A stretch of DNA of 15,280 bases from Halieaceae bacterium UBA5085. Lineage in GTDB: Bacteria; Pseudomonadota; Gammaproteobacteria; Pseudomonadales; Halieaceae. Shown one piece after another: positions 1-6,550 of this stretch; position 1 is the first letter of the stretch, and each line of letters starts with the position of its first letter. The stretch covers positions 4,292 through 19,571 of the forward strand of contig DIAF01000048.1 of the NCBI GenBank assembly GCA_002414665.1, read 5' to 3'. Below the pieces are notes generated by a model. It made no database searches. It was given only the letters and a program-made list of their open reading frames with translations, and was not told the origin of the DNA. The position numbers and the translations under genes were made by a program.

Positions 1-674
1 TAGCCACCCACCTCGGCAATGTCAAAGGCACCGCCGGTGTAGCGGGGCTCTACGCCCTTTTCACCCAGGCTGAACCATTTCTCGAAGCGCCCGCCCTTGT
101 CGCGGGAGCCCGGGTCCTCGGAATATTCTGCGACCAGCGCCTCGAAGTCGGCGCCTTCACGTAATTTCGCGAGTACTTCACGGGCCACCGGCCGAACCGT
201 CTCTCGGTCACACTGGCCCGGGGGGCACATGAACAAAATATGGGAGGTCAGGCGCTTTTCAGGCACCAGGGCAAACTTGTCCTTGTCGGTCGCATAGCGC
301 TCTTCGGCAAGGGCCGACATGTCGGGGATCTCGATCGAATTTACAAGCTGCTCGATGGCGAAGCGCCGCTTCAGGCCCTGCAACTGGAAATGCAGTTTCC
401 AGTAGTCGTCACCGTGGGTCTCCGGCGTCATCCCGTCGACGGACTCGGCGAGGCGCTTGTTCATATAAGCAATGTTGAGCAGTTCCATGCGGTCGCCCAG
501 GTCGTTGGCGGCCGCAGAGCGCATCTCCGCGCTCCAGCGGGAAATGATCTGTTCGAGCTCGGCACGGTTGATACGGGTTTCGCCATCCGCAATGGCGACC
601 GGATCATCGGCAGCAGCGCCCACAGTGATACACAGCAACAGCGCGGCACAGCTGAAAAAACGGGTAAGGGACAT
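1..674 (-). CDS. Periplasmic parvulin-type peptidyl-prolyl cis-trans isomerase, 3' end outside the window
   Basis: Translating the minus strand from the ATG at 672-674 gives 224 open codons that run off the left edge. Residues 1-22 form a Sec signal peptide (basic start, hydrophobic core, AAA before DDP), so the product should be periplasmic or membrane-attached. Residues about 23-130 are helical, like the N-terminal chaperone part of SurA/PpiD/PrsA proteins. From about residue 132 a parvulin (PpiC) domain begins: KRLTSHILF, then a helix with REVLAKLREGADFEALVAEY, then SEDPGSRDKGG and the AFDIAEVGG segment that leads into the usual C-terminal strand. Known role of the family: isomerising prolyl bonds and chaperoning exported proteins. 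An AGAGG ribosome site lies about 8 nt before the ATG. Unusual is a CPPGQC cysteine pair inside the parvulin domain. It sits directly downstream of the 520-residue exported protein, with a terminator between them. It could be a SurA-like or a PrsA-like protein; the missing end prevents a choice. Confidence 0.85.
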   Translation of the reverse strand, partial: MSLTRFFSCAALLLCITVGAAADDPVAIADGETRINRAELEQIISRWSAEMRSAAANDLGDRMELLNIAYMNKRLAESVDGMTPETHGDDYWKLHFQLQGLKRRFAIEQLVNSIEIPDMSALAEERYATDKDKFALVPEKRLTSHILFMCPPGQCDRETVRPVAREVLAKLREGADFEALVAEYSEDPGSRDKGGRFEKWFSLGEKGVEPRYTGGAFDIAEVGG

Positions 675-690
675 GCATAAACCTCTGGCA

Positions 691-720
691 ATAAAAAAGC
701 CGGCACCTTGCGGTGCCGGC
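691..720 (-). terminator. Rho-independent terminator of the 520-residue exported protein gene
   Basis: A perfect 9-bp GC-rich stem (699-707 with 712-720) closes a 4-nt loop. On the minus strand it is followed at once by six T, then ATTG. It begins 35 nt after the TAA stop at 755-757. On the plus strand the hairpin is not followed by a good T run, so it acts on minus-strand transcripts. It lies only 17 nt before the start of the prolyl isomerase gene. Confidence 0.9.
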
Positions 721-754
721 CTTCATTTTACTACAACAGCGCGTTAAGACGCTA

Positions 755-2317
755 TTACGGTGCGCTACCGTAAGAGTGCTCAACGATACGACCGTAGTTG
801 GCATCGGGGTTGCCGGGGAAGCTACGCTCCCAAGCTACGAAGCCAATTTTCGGGATCTCGTCAGCATTCACACCCGTTGAGTCACAGCCGTATGCTGTTG
901 CCGCGGCAACGATACCAGAAGCGCCATTTGCCAGGCTGGCAGCGGGCAGACCGTTATCAGCCGTCGCGTCACAGATTGCCTGAACCTTGCTGGCCGCGCT
1001 GGTTACGTTCAGCTCAGCCCAACCGAAGGGGCTTTCCGGTACAGCAACTGTGATATCGGAGTTCTCGCTGCCCAGTACGGCTTCAGGGCCCCACTGCACG
1101 ACGTTAACCTCGAAAGGCAGAAGAGTCTGAACCGTCAGGCCGGGAAGCTGCGGAGAAACAACCAGTTCACCATCGGGCTGTGAACGCTGCTGCTCTTCAC
1201 GATCGTACACGTCAAACGATGCTACGGCCGGGATGTCACGGTGGTCGCACGCGCCAGTGGTACCAGCGAATACACCTGCAGCCAGCGGAGCACCGGCGTT
1301 ACAGGGGATTGCGTCGTCCGTGCCTGCAGTCAGCAAAGAGCCGAAGTAGTGCGGCAGGTCAAGCATGGTGTACTGGCCCGGGAAGGTGATAACCCAGTCG
1401 GTACCCACGTTCAGGTCAGCGTTGGCGGACCAGTCGTTGATCACAGACGCACCACCCAAGATGCTGCGCAGGGTTGAGAACTGGCCACGGTCGCCCTGCT
1501 CAGGAATACCACCGTTCAGGTCGGGGTAGTCGAAGCCGAGAAGGTCGGCAGAGAACAGACCAAACTGCTGGTTGGTGATCGCTGCCTGGGTCAGGAAGCC
1601 GGCAATGTGCGTAGCGCTGTTGCCGAATTCACGACCGCTGCTCGCATCGCGGATGAAGTAAGAGACTTTCAGCACGTCTTCAGGTGCGTCGTACTCGTTC
1701 AGTGCCAGCGTGGTGCCGGCAGACGAAATACGCTGCACGGTAGATACGCCATCTACAACACCGCGGGTGGTGGTAGCTACACCGCCAGCGAAGAAGTTGT
1801 CACGCACGGCAGCACAGTCAGCCGGGATACCGGTCGCTGCGTGCTTGGCAGAAACCGCGATCGGAGCAGTTTCGCTGTTGGGCTGACCCATGCCGATGAT
1901 TTCGATGTAGCCTTCATCAGCGTCTGCACGGTAGATACCGGGCATGGTGAACTTGCCGTTGGCCGCTGCGGGCGCGGTGCAAGAGTTATCGGTGGTGTTG
2001 AAGACAACATTCTCGCCTTCAGCCGCCAGGAAGCCGGTCCATACGTCCTTGGGGGACAGGATCAGGTTGAAGTCCAGGGCGTCCATAGAGTCGGTACCAC
2101 GACGCAGGCGCACTTTCACAACCTGGGTAGCTTCGCTCGTGTTGGTGATGTGAACGCCGGTGACGTTGCCGTCACGGACAGTGTAGTAAGGGATCAGTGC
2201 CAAGTTACCCAGGTCGCTCGCAGCAGCCAGAGACTGTGCATTTGCGACGCCGTTGTAACCCGCGGTCACGGCTGCTACAGCAGCAACAAGACCCAGAGGC
2301 TTAAACTTTGCATTCAT
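755..2317 (-). CDS. Exported 520-residue protein of unknown function, probably abundant
   Basis: No known enzyme family is recognisable. The ATG at 2315-2317 is preceded by an AGGAG site 7-8 nt upstream. Residues 1-27 are a clear signal peptide with cleavage expected after VANA. The mature part starts with SLAAASDLGNLALIPYYTVR and HITNTSEATQVVKVRLRRG, a style I associate with a family of large secreted or surface proteins in marine gammaproteobacteria (memory, not a search). It is acidic, poor in lysine, and has six cysteines that fall into three close pairs, suggesting three disulfides in the periplasm or outside the cell. There is no C-terminal membrane segment, and the last residue is proline rather than the aromatic residue typical of outer-membrane barrels. 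Codons such as CGT, GGT, GTA and GCT are frequent, unlike the CGC/GGC/CTG use of the gsp genes. With the strong promoter and terminator this points to high expression. It could be a T2SS substrate; that is inference from proximity only. Confidence 0.8.
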   Translation of the reverse strand: MNAKFKPLGLVAAVAAVTAGYNGVANAQSLAAASDLGNLALIPYYTVRDGNVTGVHITNTSEATQVVKVRLRRGTDSMDALDFNLILSPKDVWTGFLAAEGENVVFNTTDNSCTAPAAANGKFTMPGIYRADADEGYIEIIGMGQPNSETAPIAVSAKHAATGIPADCAAVRDNFFAGGVATTTRGVVDGVSTVQRISSAGTTLALNEYDAPEDVLKVSYFIRDASSGREFGNSATHIAGFLTQAAITNQQFGLFSADLLGFDYPDLNGGIPEQGDRGQFSTLRSILGGASVINDWSANADLNVGTDWVITFPGQYTMLDLPHYFGSLLTAGTDDAIPCNAGAPLAAGVFAGTTGACDHRDIPAVASFDVYDREEQQRSQPDGELVVSPQLPGLTVQTLLPFEVNVVQWGPEAVLGSENSDITVAVPESPFGWAELNVTSAASKVQAICDATADNGLPAASLANGASGIVAAATAYGCDSTGVNADEIPKIGFVAWERSFPGNPDANYGRIVEHSYGSAP

Positions 2318-2372
2318 AAGGAGACTCCTAATGTGTTTTTACTTCACAACCAAAGTACAGATTGCTAGCGCT

Positions 2373-2400
2373 ATTATTGCTAACTGCAGCTAGCTGTCAA
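2373..2400 (-). promoter_or_regulatory. Strong sigma-70 promoter of the 520-residue protein gene
   Basis: On the minus strand a perfect TTGACA (2395-2400) is followed after 16 nt by AATAAT (2373-2378), five of six matches to the -10 consensus. Transcription should start near 2366, giving a leader of about 48 nt before the ATG at 2317. The gene upstream ends at 2414, so the promoter fits entirely within the 96-nt gap. Confidence 0.7.
2379..2394. promoter_or_regulatory. Imperfect 16-bp dyad filling the promoter spacer (possible operator)
   Basis: GCTAACTGCAGCTAGC is symmetric in seven of its eight base pairs and occupies exactly the 16 nt between the -35 and -10 boxes. A related direct repeat, ATTGCTA(A/G)C, occurs at 2361-2369 and 2376-2384, 15 nt apart, on both sides of the start of the -10 box. 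Such placement is typical of a repressor or activator site; no specific regulator can be named. Confidence 0.4.
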
Positions 2401-2413
2401 CCAACGTGCCCTC

Positions 2414-2863
2414 TCAACCACTGGCACTATGCCACCACTCGCCATTGATGCTAACCCATCGCTCGCGAACAGTTGAAGGCATAAACCCGAACTGAGCTGA
2501 CACCGAGGTTTGTTTGATCGGCTTGGACATGACCCGAACCGCCACACTCGCCACAGCTGCCTCGGCATCATAGGCAAGGACTTCAACAGCTGTCAACTGC
2601 CAATCCAGCGAATAGGAAAAATTGCGAATAAACATACTCTTGGAGAAAACAGCTCGGTAATTAGGTGAAGCGAACTCATAGGCCGCCTCAAAGTCCCTGT
2701 CGATGATCGCCTGCCAGCGCCCGCGCACGCGATCTTCCAGCGCTGCCACCTGGGCCGGGCTGAGGGTTTCCGGCTTGCCAGGCGCGGTAGCGCAGCCACT
2801 CCCCAGGGTGAGCACGCAGGCCATGAGCAGCGCCGCAGACATTCGATACATTGCATCTAACAT
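2414..2863 (-). CDS. Small putative lipoprotein, NTF2-like fold, unknown function
   Basis: The 149-residue product begins with a hydrophobic signal (residues about 8-22) ending in TLGSGC, a usable but not ideal lipobox with Cys24 as the lipidation site (Gly rather than Leu at -3). After a Pro-rich linker, residues about 37-149 show an N-terminal helix pair (VRGRWQAIIDRDFEAAYEF) followed by SPNYRAVFS and alternating strands ending in RERWVSINGEWWHS. This layout is like NTF2/SnoaL-type small proteins; the fold call is inference. No catalytic residues can be assigned. The start is uncertain: the ATG at 2861-2863 has only a distant AAAGG about 14 nt upstream, and ATGs at 2851 and 2842 are alternatives that would keep most of the signal. 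A TATAAT box 36 nt upstream suggests it has its own promoter, so it is probably not simply the tail of the gsp operon. Confidence 0.7.
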   Translation of the reverse strand: MLDAMYRMSAALLMACVLTLGSGCATAPGKPETLSPAQVAALEDRVRGRWQAIIDRDFEAAYEFASPNYRAVFSKSMFIRNFSYSLDWQLTAVEVLAYDAEAAVASVAVRVMSKPIKQTSVSAQFGFMPSTVRERWVSINGEWWHSASG

Positions 2864-2891
2864 TATGAAAATATTACCTTTTGTTGCATTG

Positions 2892-2911
2892 GGCGCGGAT
2901 TATACCGCGCC
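2892..2911 (-). promoter_or_regulatory. -10 box (TATAAT) framed by a perfect GC inverted repeat
   Basis: On the minus strand a perfect TATAAT occupies 2899-2904 and is flanked by 7-bp arms GGCGCGG (2892-2898) and CCGCGCC (2905-2911). No convincing -35 box lies 16-18 nt upstream. Transcription would start near 2892, giving a leader of about 29 nt to the lipoprotein ATG. The hairpin lacks a T run on either strand, so a promoter reading is preferred over a terminator. Confidence 0.45.
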
Positions 2912-2939
2912 GGTGGAAGGGACGGGAAGGGCGTAGCGT

Positions 2940-3629
2940 TCAGCCCTGCGCAAGGCGCCGGGCTTCGCGTTTCTGCAGCGCCCACTGGTACAGCGCGAGG
3001 TCCTGGGCATGAAATTCACGCACCCGCTGGCGCAGCGCCGGCGCCAGTTGCTCGGGGCCCGCGGGCAGCTCTGCGGCATTGACAACCTGCGGCTCGACAT
3101 TTATTCCCAGGAATTGTGTGGAAAAATCACGCAAATCTTCTGCGAAATATTCGGTAATTCCCACGAAATCGAGGGCTCGCAGCGGAAAGGCCCACAAGAA
3201 CTGGCTATACACGTTACGCAGTTCCGGTGCCAGGCAGAACTGCTCCAGCGTCCAGGCTTCCTCGACCACGCGCCGGTGCAGGCTGGAGGTGTCGTCTGCC
3301 GCCGGATCATAGCTGCGCTGCCAGTAATAATAGTGGGACACCAGACGCTGCAGCGGCTCGCGCAGCCAGGTTACGAACCGGCACTCCATATAATCCGCCA
3401 GCAGCAGGTACTTGATAGGCAGGAAGTGACCATGAATACAGCCGACCTCACGGTAGGCCGCGGGCTCGGCAGCGAGGCTGAACTCCAGGGCAGCCGCATG
3501 CCGCTCGGGCAACGGGCTCGCCAGTGGATAATCGGCATAGTCGGGGGCAAAACCGGCGCCGTAATGCGCCTCCAGTGCCGCCCTGAAACTCAGGCCCGCG
3601 GTTTTCGGCATGTGGATCGAAACCAGCAC
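2940..3629 (-). CDS. Sulfotransferase family protein, co-transcribed with the T2SS
   Basis: The 229-residue product has both signature elements of PAPS-dependent sulfotransferases. The 5'-phosphosulfate-binding loop is HMPKTAGLSF (residues 6-15). The 3'-phosphate-binding segment LREPLQRLVSHYY lies at about 89-101, with Arg90 and Ser98 as the expected ligands. A GCIHGHF segment (63-69) fits the strand before it. Known chemistry of the family: transfer of a sulfonate group from PAPS to a hydroxyl or amine, often of a carbohydrate. The substrate here cannot be read from sequence. There is no signal peptide or membrane segment, so it should be cytoplasmic. The start is a GTG at 3627-3629, 5 nt after the gspD stop codon; the later ATG (residue 7) would remove the first strand and part of the PAPS loop. 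The ribosome site is weak, suggesting translational coupling to gspD. It is shorter than many sulfotransferases (250-300 residues) but appears intact. Confidence 0.82.
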   Translation of the reverse strand: MLVSIHMPKTAGLSFRAALEAHYGAGFAPDYADYPLASPLPERHAAALEFSLAAEPAAYREVGCIHGHFLPIKYLLLADYMECRFVTWLREPLQRLVSHYYYWQRSYDPAADDTSSLHRRVVEEAWTLEQFCLAPELRNVYSQFLWAFPLRALDFVGITEYFAEDLRDFSTQFLGINVEPQVVNAAELPAGPEQLAPALRQRVREFHAQDLALYQWALQKREARRLAQG

Positions 3630-3634
3630 CCGGT

Positions 3635-5842
3635 TTACTCGGCTACCAGAGGGGCACTGATCAACTCCATATTGCGCACCCGGGAGCGCAGCTCGCGGCT
3701 GACATCGCGCAACTCCTGCTCATTGTTGATGACCCGCGGTGTGATGATCACCAGCAGTTCGGTGCGCCGGTTGCTTTCGGACGTCGTGCCGAACAACGCG
3801 CCCAGCACCGGCATGCGGTGCAGCAGGGGCACCCCGGAATCAGTCGCGGTGGCGTTTTCCCGGATGAGGCCGCCCAACACGACAGACTCATTGCTGCGTA
3901 CGGCGACCCGGCTCATGATATTGCGCTCAAGGAACGTGCGCTGGCCGGTGGCGGAATCGACATTGCCAACATCGGTCACCGACTGCTCGACATCCATGGT
4001 CACCAGCTGGCCCGCATTCACCGAGGGGCGCACCATCAGTTTCACGCCGGTGTCCCGGTAGACGATATTCTCGGTGACCGTGCCACCGTCGGTGGATGAC
4101 GTACCCTGGCGCACAGGCACCTGGTCACCCACGTGTATATAAGCAGGATGATTATCCAGCACCATCACCGAGGGCGAGGAAATCACGTTGATCAGTGAAT
4201 CCTCGGAGAGTGCGTTCAGCACCGCACTGATATCACCCAGCGAGTTGGTGACCGTGTAGGAGAAACCGGGTGACGTCGCCGAGGGGCCGCCGGCGCTGTT
4301 GGCCAGCTGCCCGAAGCCGTCGTAGTCGCTACCCAGGCCGTTTTTGAAGGTCCACTCCAGGCCGTAGCGCAGCTCGTCGGTCAGGCTGACCTCCAGAATG
4401 CTGGCCTCGATGATCACCTGCGTGGCGATAACATCCAGCTGCCGCAGCGCGTCCTTGATCAGGTCGTACTGTTTGCCCGTCGCGTAGATCATCAGGGCGT
4501 TGTTTTCCTCGTCGGCGACCACGCGTACATCGGCAACCCCCTGGCCTTCCTCACCGCCGAGGGTTGATGCACTGGCCGAGCTGCCCGGGGCACTGCCAAA
4601 ACCGGCACTGAATCCCGCGCTGTCGCCCGCACTGCCCGAGCTGCCACCAAGACTGCCGGAGCGGGAGCCACTGGCCCCGCCACTGGCGCTGCCGATGGAT
4701 TCCATGGATAGCCCGGGAGCGACTTCGCGATCCGCACTGTAGCCACCACCGGTGCCGACATCACCACCAGAGACGCTGGCCCCACCCGCGTAAATGTTGC
4801 TGATCAGATCCGCCAGTCGCGACGCCGTGGTGTTCTGCACGGGGTAAACGAACAACTGCTTTTCAAATTTCGAATCCGGGCGCGAATCCAGCCGCTCGAT
4901 CCAGGTACCCAGAGTGTCGAGGTAATGCGACCGCGGGGTCACCACCAGCAGGCTGTTCAGGCGCTCGACGGGGATGATCTTCACCAGCTGACCCACGTCT
5001 TCATCGCCGTTGCCGCCGCTTCTGAGCATGCCCTGAAGCACGGTCGCCGTCTCCCCTACCCGGCTGTGCTCCAGGGTAAACAGGCCCACCGACATCCCCT
5101 TGAGCAGGTCGACATCAAAGGTGTCTACCATGTCCAACCAGCCGTCAATCTGCATACGTGTGCCTGCCAGCAGCAGCAGGTTGCGCGTGTTGTCGATGCG
5201 CAGGAAAGCCTGCTCGTCCGCCACCGGGCGCAGTATCTCCGCCATATTGCTGGCGCTGATGTATTGCAGTGGCACGACGACCGTGCTGTAACCCGCACCG
5301 GGATCACGCGGGTTGGAGAGCCTCGGTGCCTGACGGGTCGCCTGTTGTGCGCCCGTGACCAGATAACGATCCTGACTGTCACGCACCATCACCATCTGGT
5401 TGGCGCTCAGCAGGGACTCAAGGATGGTCAGCAACTGATCACGGGGAATCGGAGTGCGCGAGCGCAGGGTGATCGTGCCCGCCACAGGACCATCGAGAAT
5501 GTAGTCCAGTCCGAGAATGTCGCCAAGTACGGCGTGCACCACCTCGCTGAGGGGGGCGTCCTCAAAATTCAGGCTGACGGCATCGCCTACCAGGCGCACA
5601 GCGTCCCGCTTTCCCGGAATCCGGACCTGCTGGTCGCTGCCGCGATAGATCACCGGCTTTACCCGCTCTTCAGCCGACTCGGCGAGCTCACCGGCACTGC
5701 GTGACAGCGCCGGCTCCTGCGGCGTCGCACCCGGTGCGCTGGCAGACGGCTCCGAGGGTTCGCCGCGATACTGATTGTCCAGCAACGCACAGCTGGTCAG
5801 CAATGGCACCAGCAATAGCAATCTAGAGAACCGTCGCAACAT
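3635..5842 (-). CDS. gspD: Type II secretion outer-membrane secretin GspD, lipoprotein type
   Basis: GspD forms the gated multimeric channel in the outer membrane. Residues 1-17 plus Cys18 (LLTSC) are a lipoprotein signal; Ala at +2 permits outer-membrane sorting, so the secretin is probably lipidated and may target itself without a pilotin, as known for HxcQ of Pseudomonas. Domains in order: N0 (about 88-160), N1 (185-245), N2 (250-320), N3 starting at 325 but interrupted by a Gly/Ser-rich stretch (352-435), then the secretin core from about 476 with VIIEASILEV, INVISSPSVMVLDN, DTGVKLMVRPSV, VVLGGLI, PVLGALFG and LLVIITPRVI. The 735-residue length is at the upper end of the family because of the long linker. 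A strong AAGGAAAGG site precedes the ATG, 66 nt after the C/N-like gene. That gap has no clear promoter, so it is most likely the last core gene of the operon. Confidence 0.97.
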   Translation of the reverse strand: MLRRFSRLLLLVPLLTSCALLDNQYRGEPSEPSASAPGATPQEPALSRSAGELAESAEERVKPVIYRGSDQQVRIPGKRDAVRLVGDAVSLNFEDAPLSEVVHAVLGDILGLDYILDGPVAGTITLRSRTPIPRDQLLTILESLLSANQMVMVRDSQDRYLVTGAQQATRQAPRLSNPRDPGAGYSTVVVPLQYISASNMAEILRPVADEQAFLRIDNTRNLLLLAGTRMQIDGWLDMVDTFDVDLLKGMSVGLFTLEHSRVGETATVLQGMLRSGGNGDEDVGQLVKIIPVERLNSLLVVTPRSHYLDTLGTWIERLDSRPDSKFEKQLFVYPVQNTTASRLADLISNIYAGGASVSGGDVGTGGGYSADREVAPGLSMESIGSASGGASGSRSGSLGGSSGSAGDSAGFSAGFGSAPGSSASASTLGGEEGQGVADVRVVADEENNALMIYATGKQYDLIKDALRQLDVIATQVIIEASILEVSLTDELRYGLEWTFKNGLGSDYDGFGQLANSAGGPSATSPGFSYTVTNSLGDISAVLNALSEDSLINVISSPSVMVLDNHPAYIHVGDQVPVRQGTSSTDGGTVTENIVYRDTGVKLMVRPSVNAGQLVTMDVEQSVTDVGNVDSATGQRTFLERNIMSRVAVRSNESVVLGGLIRENATATDSGVPLLHRMPVLGALFGTTSESNRRTELLVIITPRVINNEQELRDVSRELRSRVRNMELISAPLVAE
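4538..4789 (-). other. Gly/Ser-rich insertion inside the N3 domain of GspD
   Basis: About 84 residues (352-435) consist mostly of Gly, Ala and Ser in short irregular SGS/GGS/SAG steps and carry very few charged or aromatic residues. GspD proteins commonly have a flexible Gly-rich loop in N3, but this one is long. It stays in frame and both flanking N3 halves are intact, so it is a linker expansion and not a disruption. Confidence 0.8.
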
Positions 5843-5908
5843 AACCTTTCCTTGACCTGTCCATTATCGTCAGCGCGCGCTGCGCGGCCCTGTTTCCACA
5901 CCCGTTGT

Positions 5909-6550
5909 TCAACGCCGACCTCCGAGGGTCAGCTCATCAAGGCCGTCTGCGGCCTCGGTCTGCGCCGCCTTACCCGGGCTGTCACCCGTCTGCACGGGAA
6001 CGCTGATCGACGCCGCGCCCTGAACGCGCTCCAGTTCGAGTCGTTCCCGACCGCCGCGCGCACTGCTGAGTGTGGCACCGCTGCCGTCCATCGACTCCAG
6101 CTTCCACCCCCTGAGCTCATCACCCACGGCAAGTCGCTGCTGTTTGCCCTCAACACGCACAATGATACCGCCGCTCTCGCCACCGCCATATATCCCCAAC
6201 AGACGGATACCCTTTAACTGCGACGCCTTCTGCGTCGACGCCTCACCGTCGGACACGGCGCTGTCGTCGACCGGACGGCGCCCCTCCCAGAACAGCGGGC
6301 GCTCGCGCAATTCAGCGCTTCCCCGGGTGTCTAGCAGGCGCCCGGCGATGCGGTCGGCCACTGTCAATGAGGCCGCCGTCGGCTCAATGGGCTCAGGGGA
6401 CGGCGGCAACAGCACGCGCAGCAAAAAAAATGCGAGCTGTAGCAGCAACAGCAATCCCAGCAACAGCACCAGCAACTCGACGTGGCGCTCGGTACGCTGC
6501 GGCTCGTGCTGCACGCGATAACGGCTCATTACTGCGGCCAGACGCCTCAT
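5909..6550 (-). CDS. GspC-like linker protein of XpsN/GspN type, without PDZ domain
   Basis: This 213-residue bitopic inner-membrane protein should link the platform to the secretin. It has a short cytoplasmic start, one strong membrane segment (about 24-47), a Pro-rich linker, a RPLFWEGRRPV motif (84-94) typical of GspC/XpsN proteins, and a homology-region-like beta domain (about 112-176: LKGIRLLGIYGG, GIIVRVEGKQQRLAVGDEL, GWKLESM). GspC has a PDZ or coiled-coil part after this region; here only a short acidic tail follows. In Xanthomonas the gene at this position (xpsN, between xpsM and xpsD) does the job of gspC; the identical order supports the same role here. The ATG at 6548-6550 overlaps the gspM stop as ATGA. 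I leave the symbol empty because gspC and gspN are both used for such proteins. The gap to gspD shows no recognisable signal other than gspD's ribosome site. Confidence 0.85.
   Translation of the reverse strand: MRRLAAVMSRYRVQHEPQRTERHVELLVLLLGLLLLLQLAFFLLRVLLPPSPEPIEPTAASLTVADRIAGRLLDTRGSAELRERPLFWEGRRPVDDSAVSDGEASTQKASQLKGIRLLGIYGGGESGGIIVRVEGKQQRLAVGDELRGWKLESMDGSGATLSSARGGRERLELERVQGAASISVPVQTGDSPGKAAQTEAADGLDELTLGGRR

Noticed and set aside
628..674. Lipoprotein signal (LLLC) in the prolyl isomerase
   Set aside because: Leu directly before Cys does not fit signal peptidase II; an ordinary cleavage site AAA before DDP follows.
1607..2368. 253-codon plus-strand frame opposite the signal-peptide half of the exported protein
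   Set aside because: The minus-strand gene has signal peptide, ribosome site, promoter and terminator; the plus frame has none.
2892..2911. Terminator for the sulfotransferase gene
   Set aside because: The hairpin is not followed by a T run on either strand and its loop is a perfect -10 hexamer.
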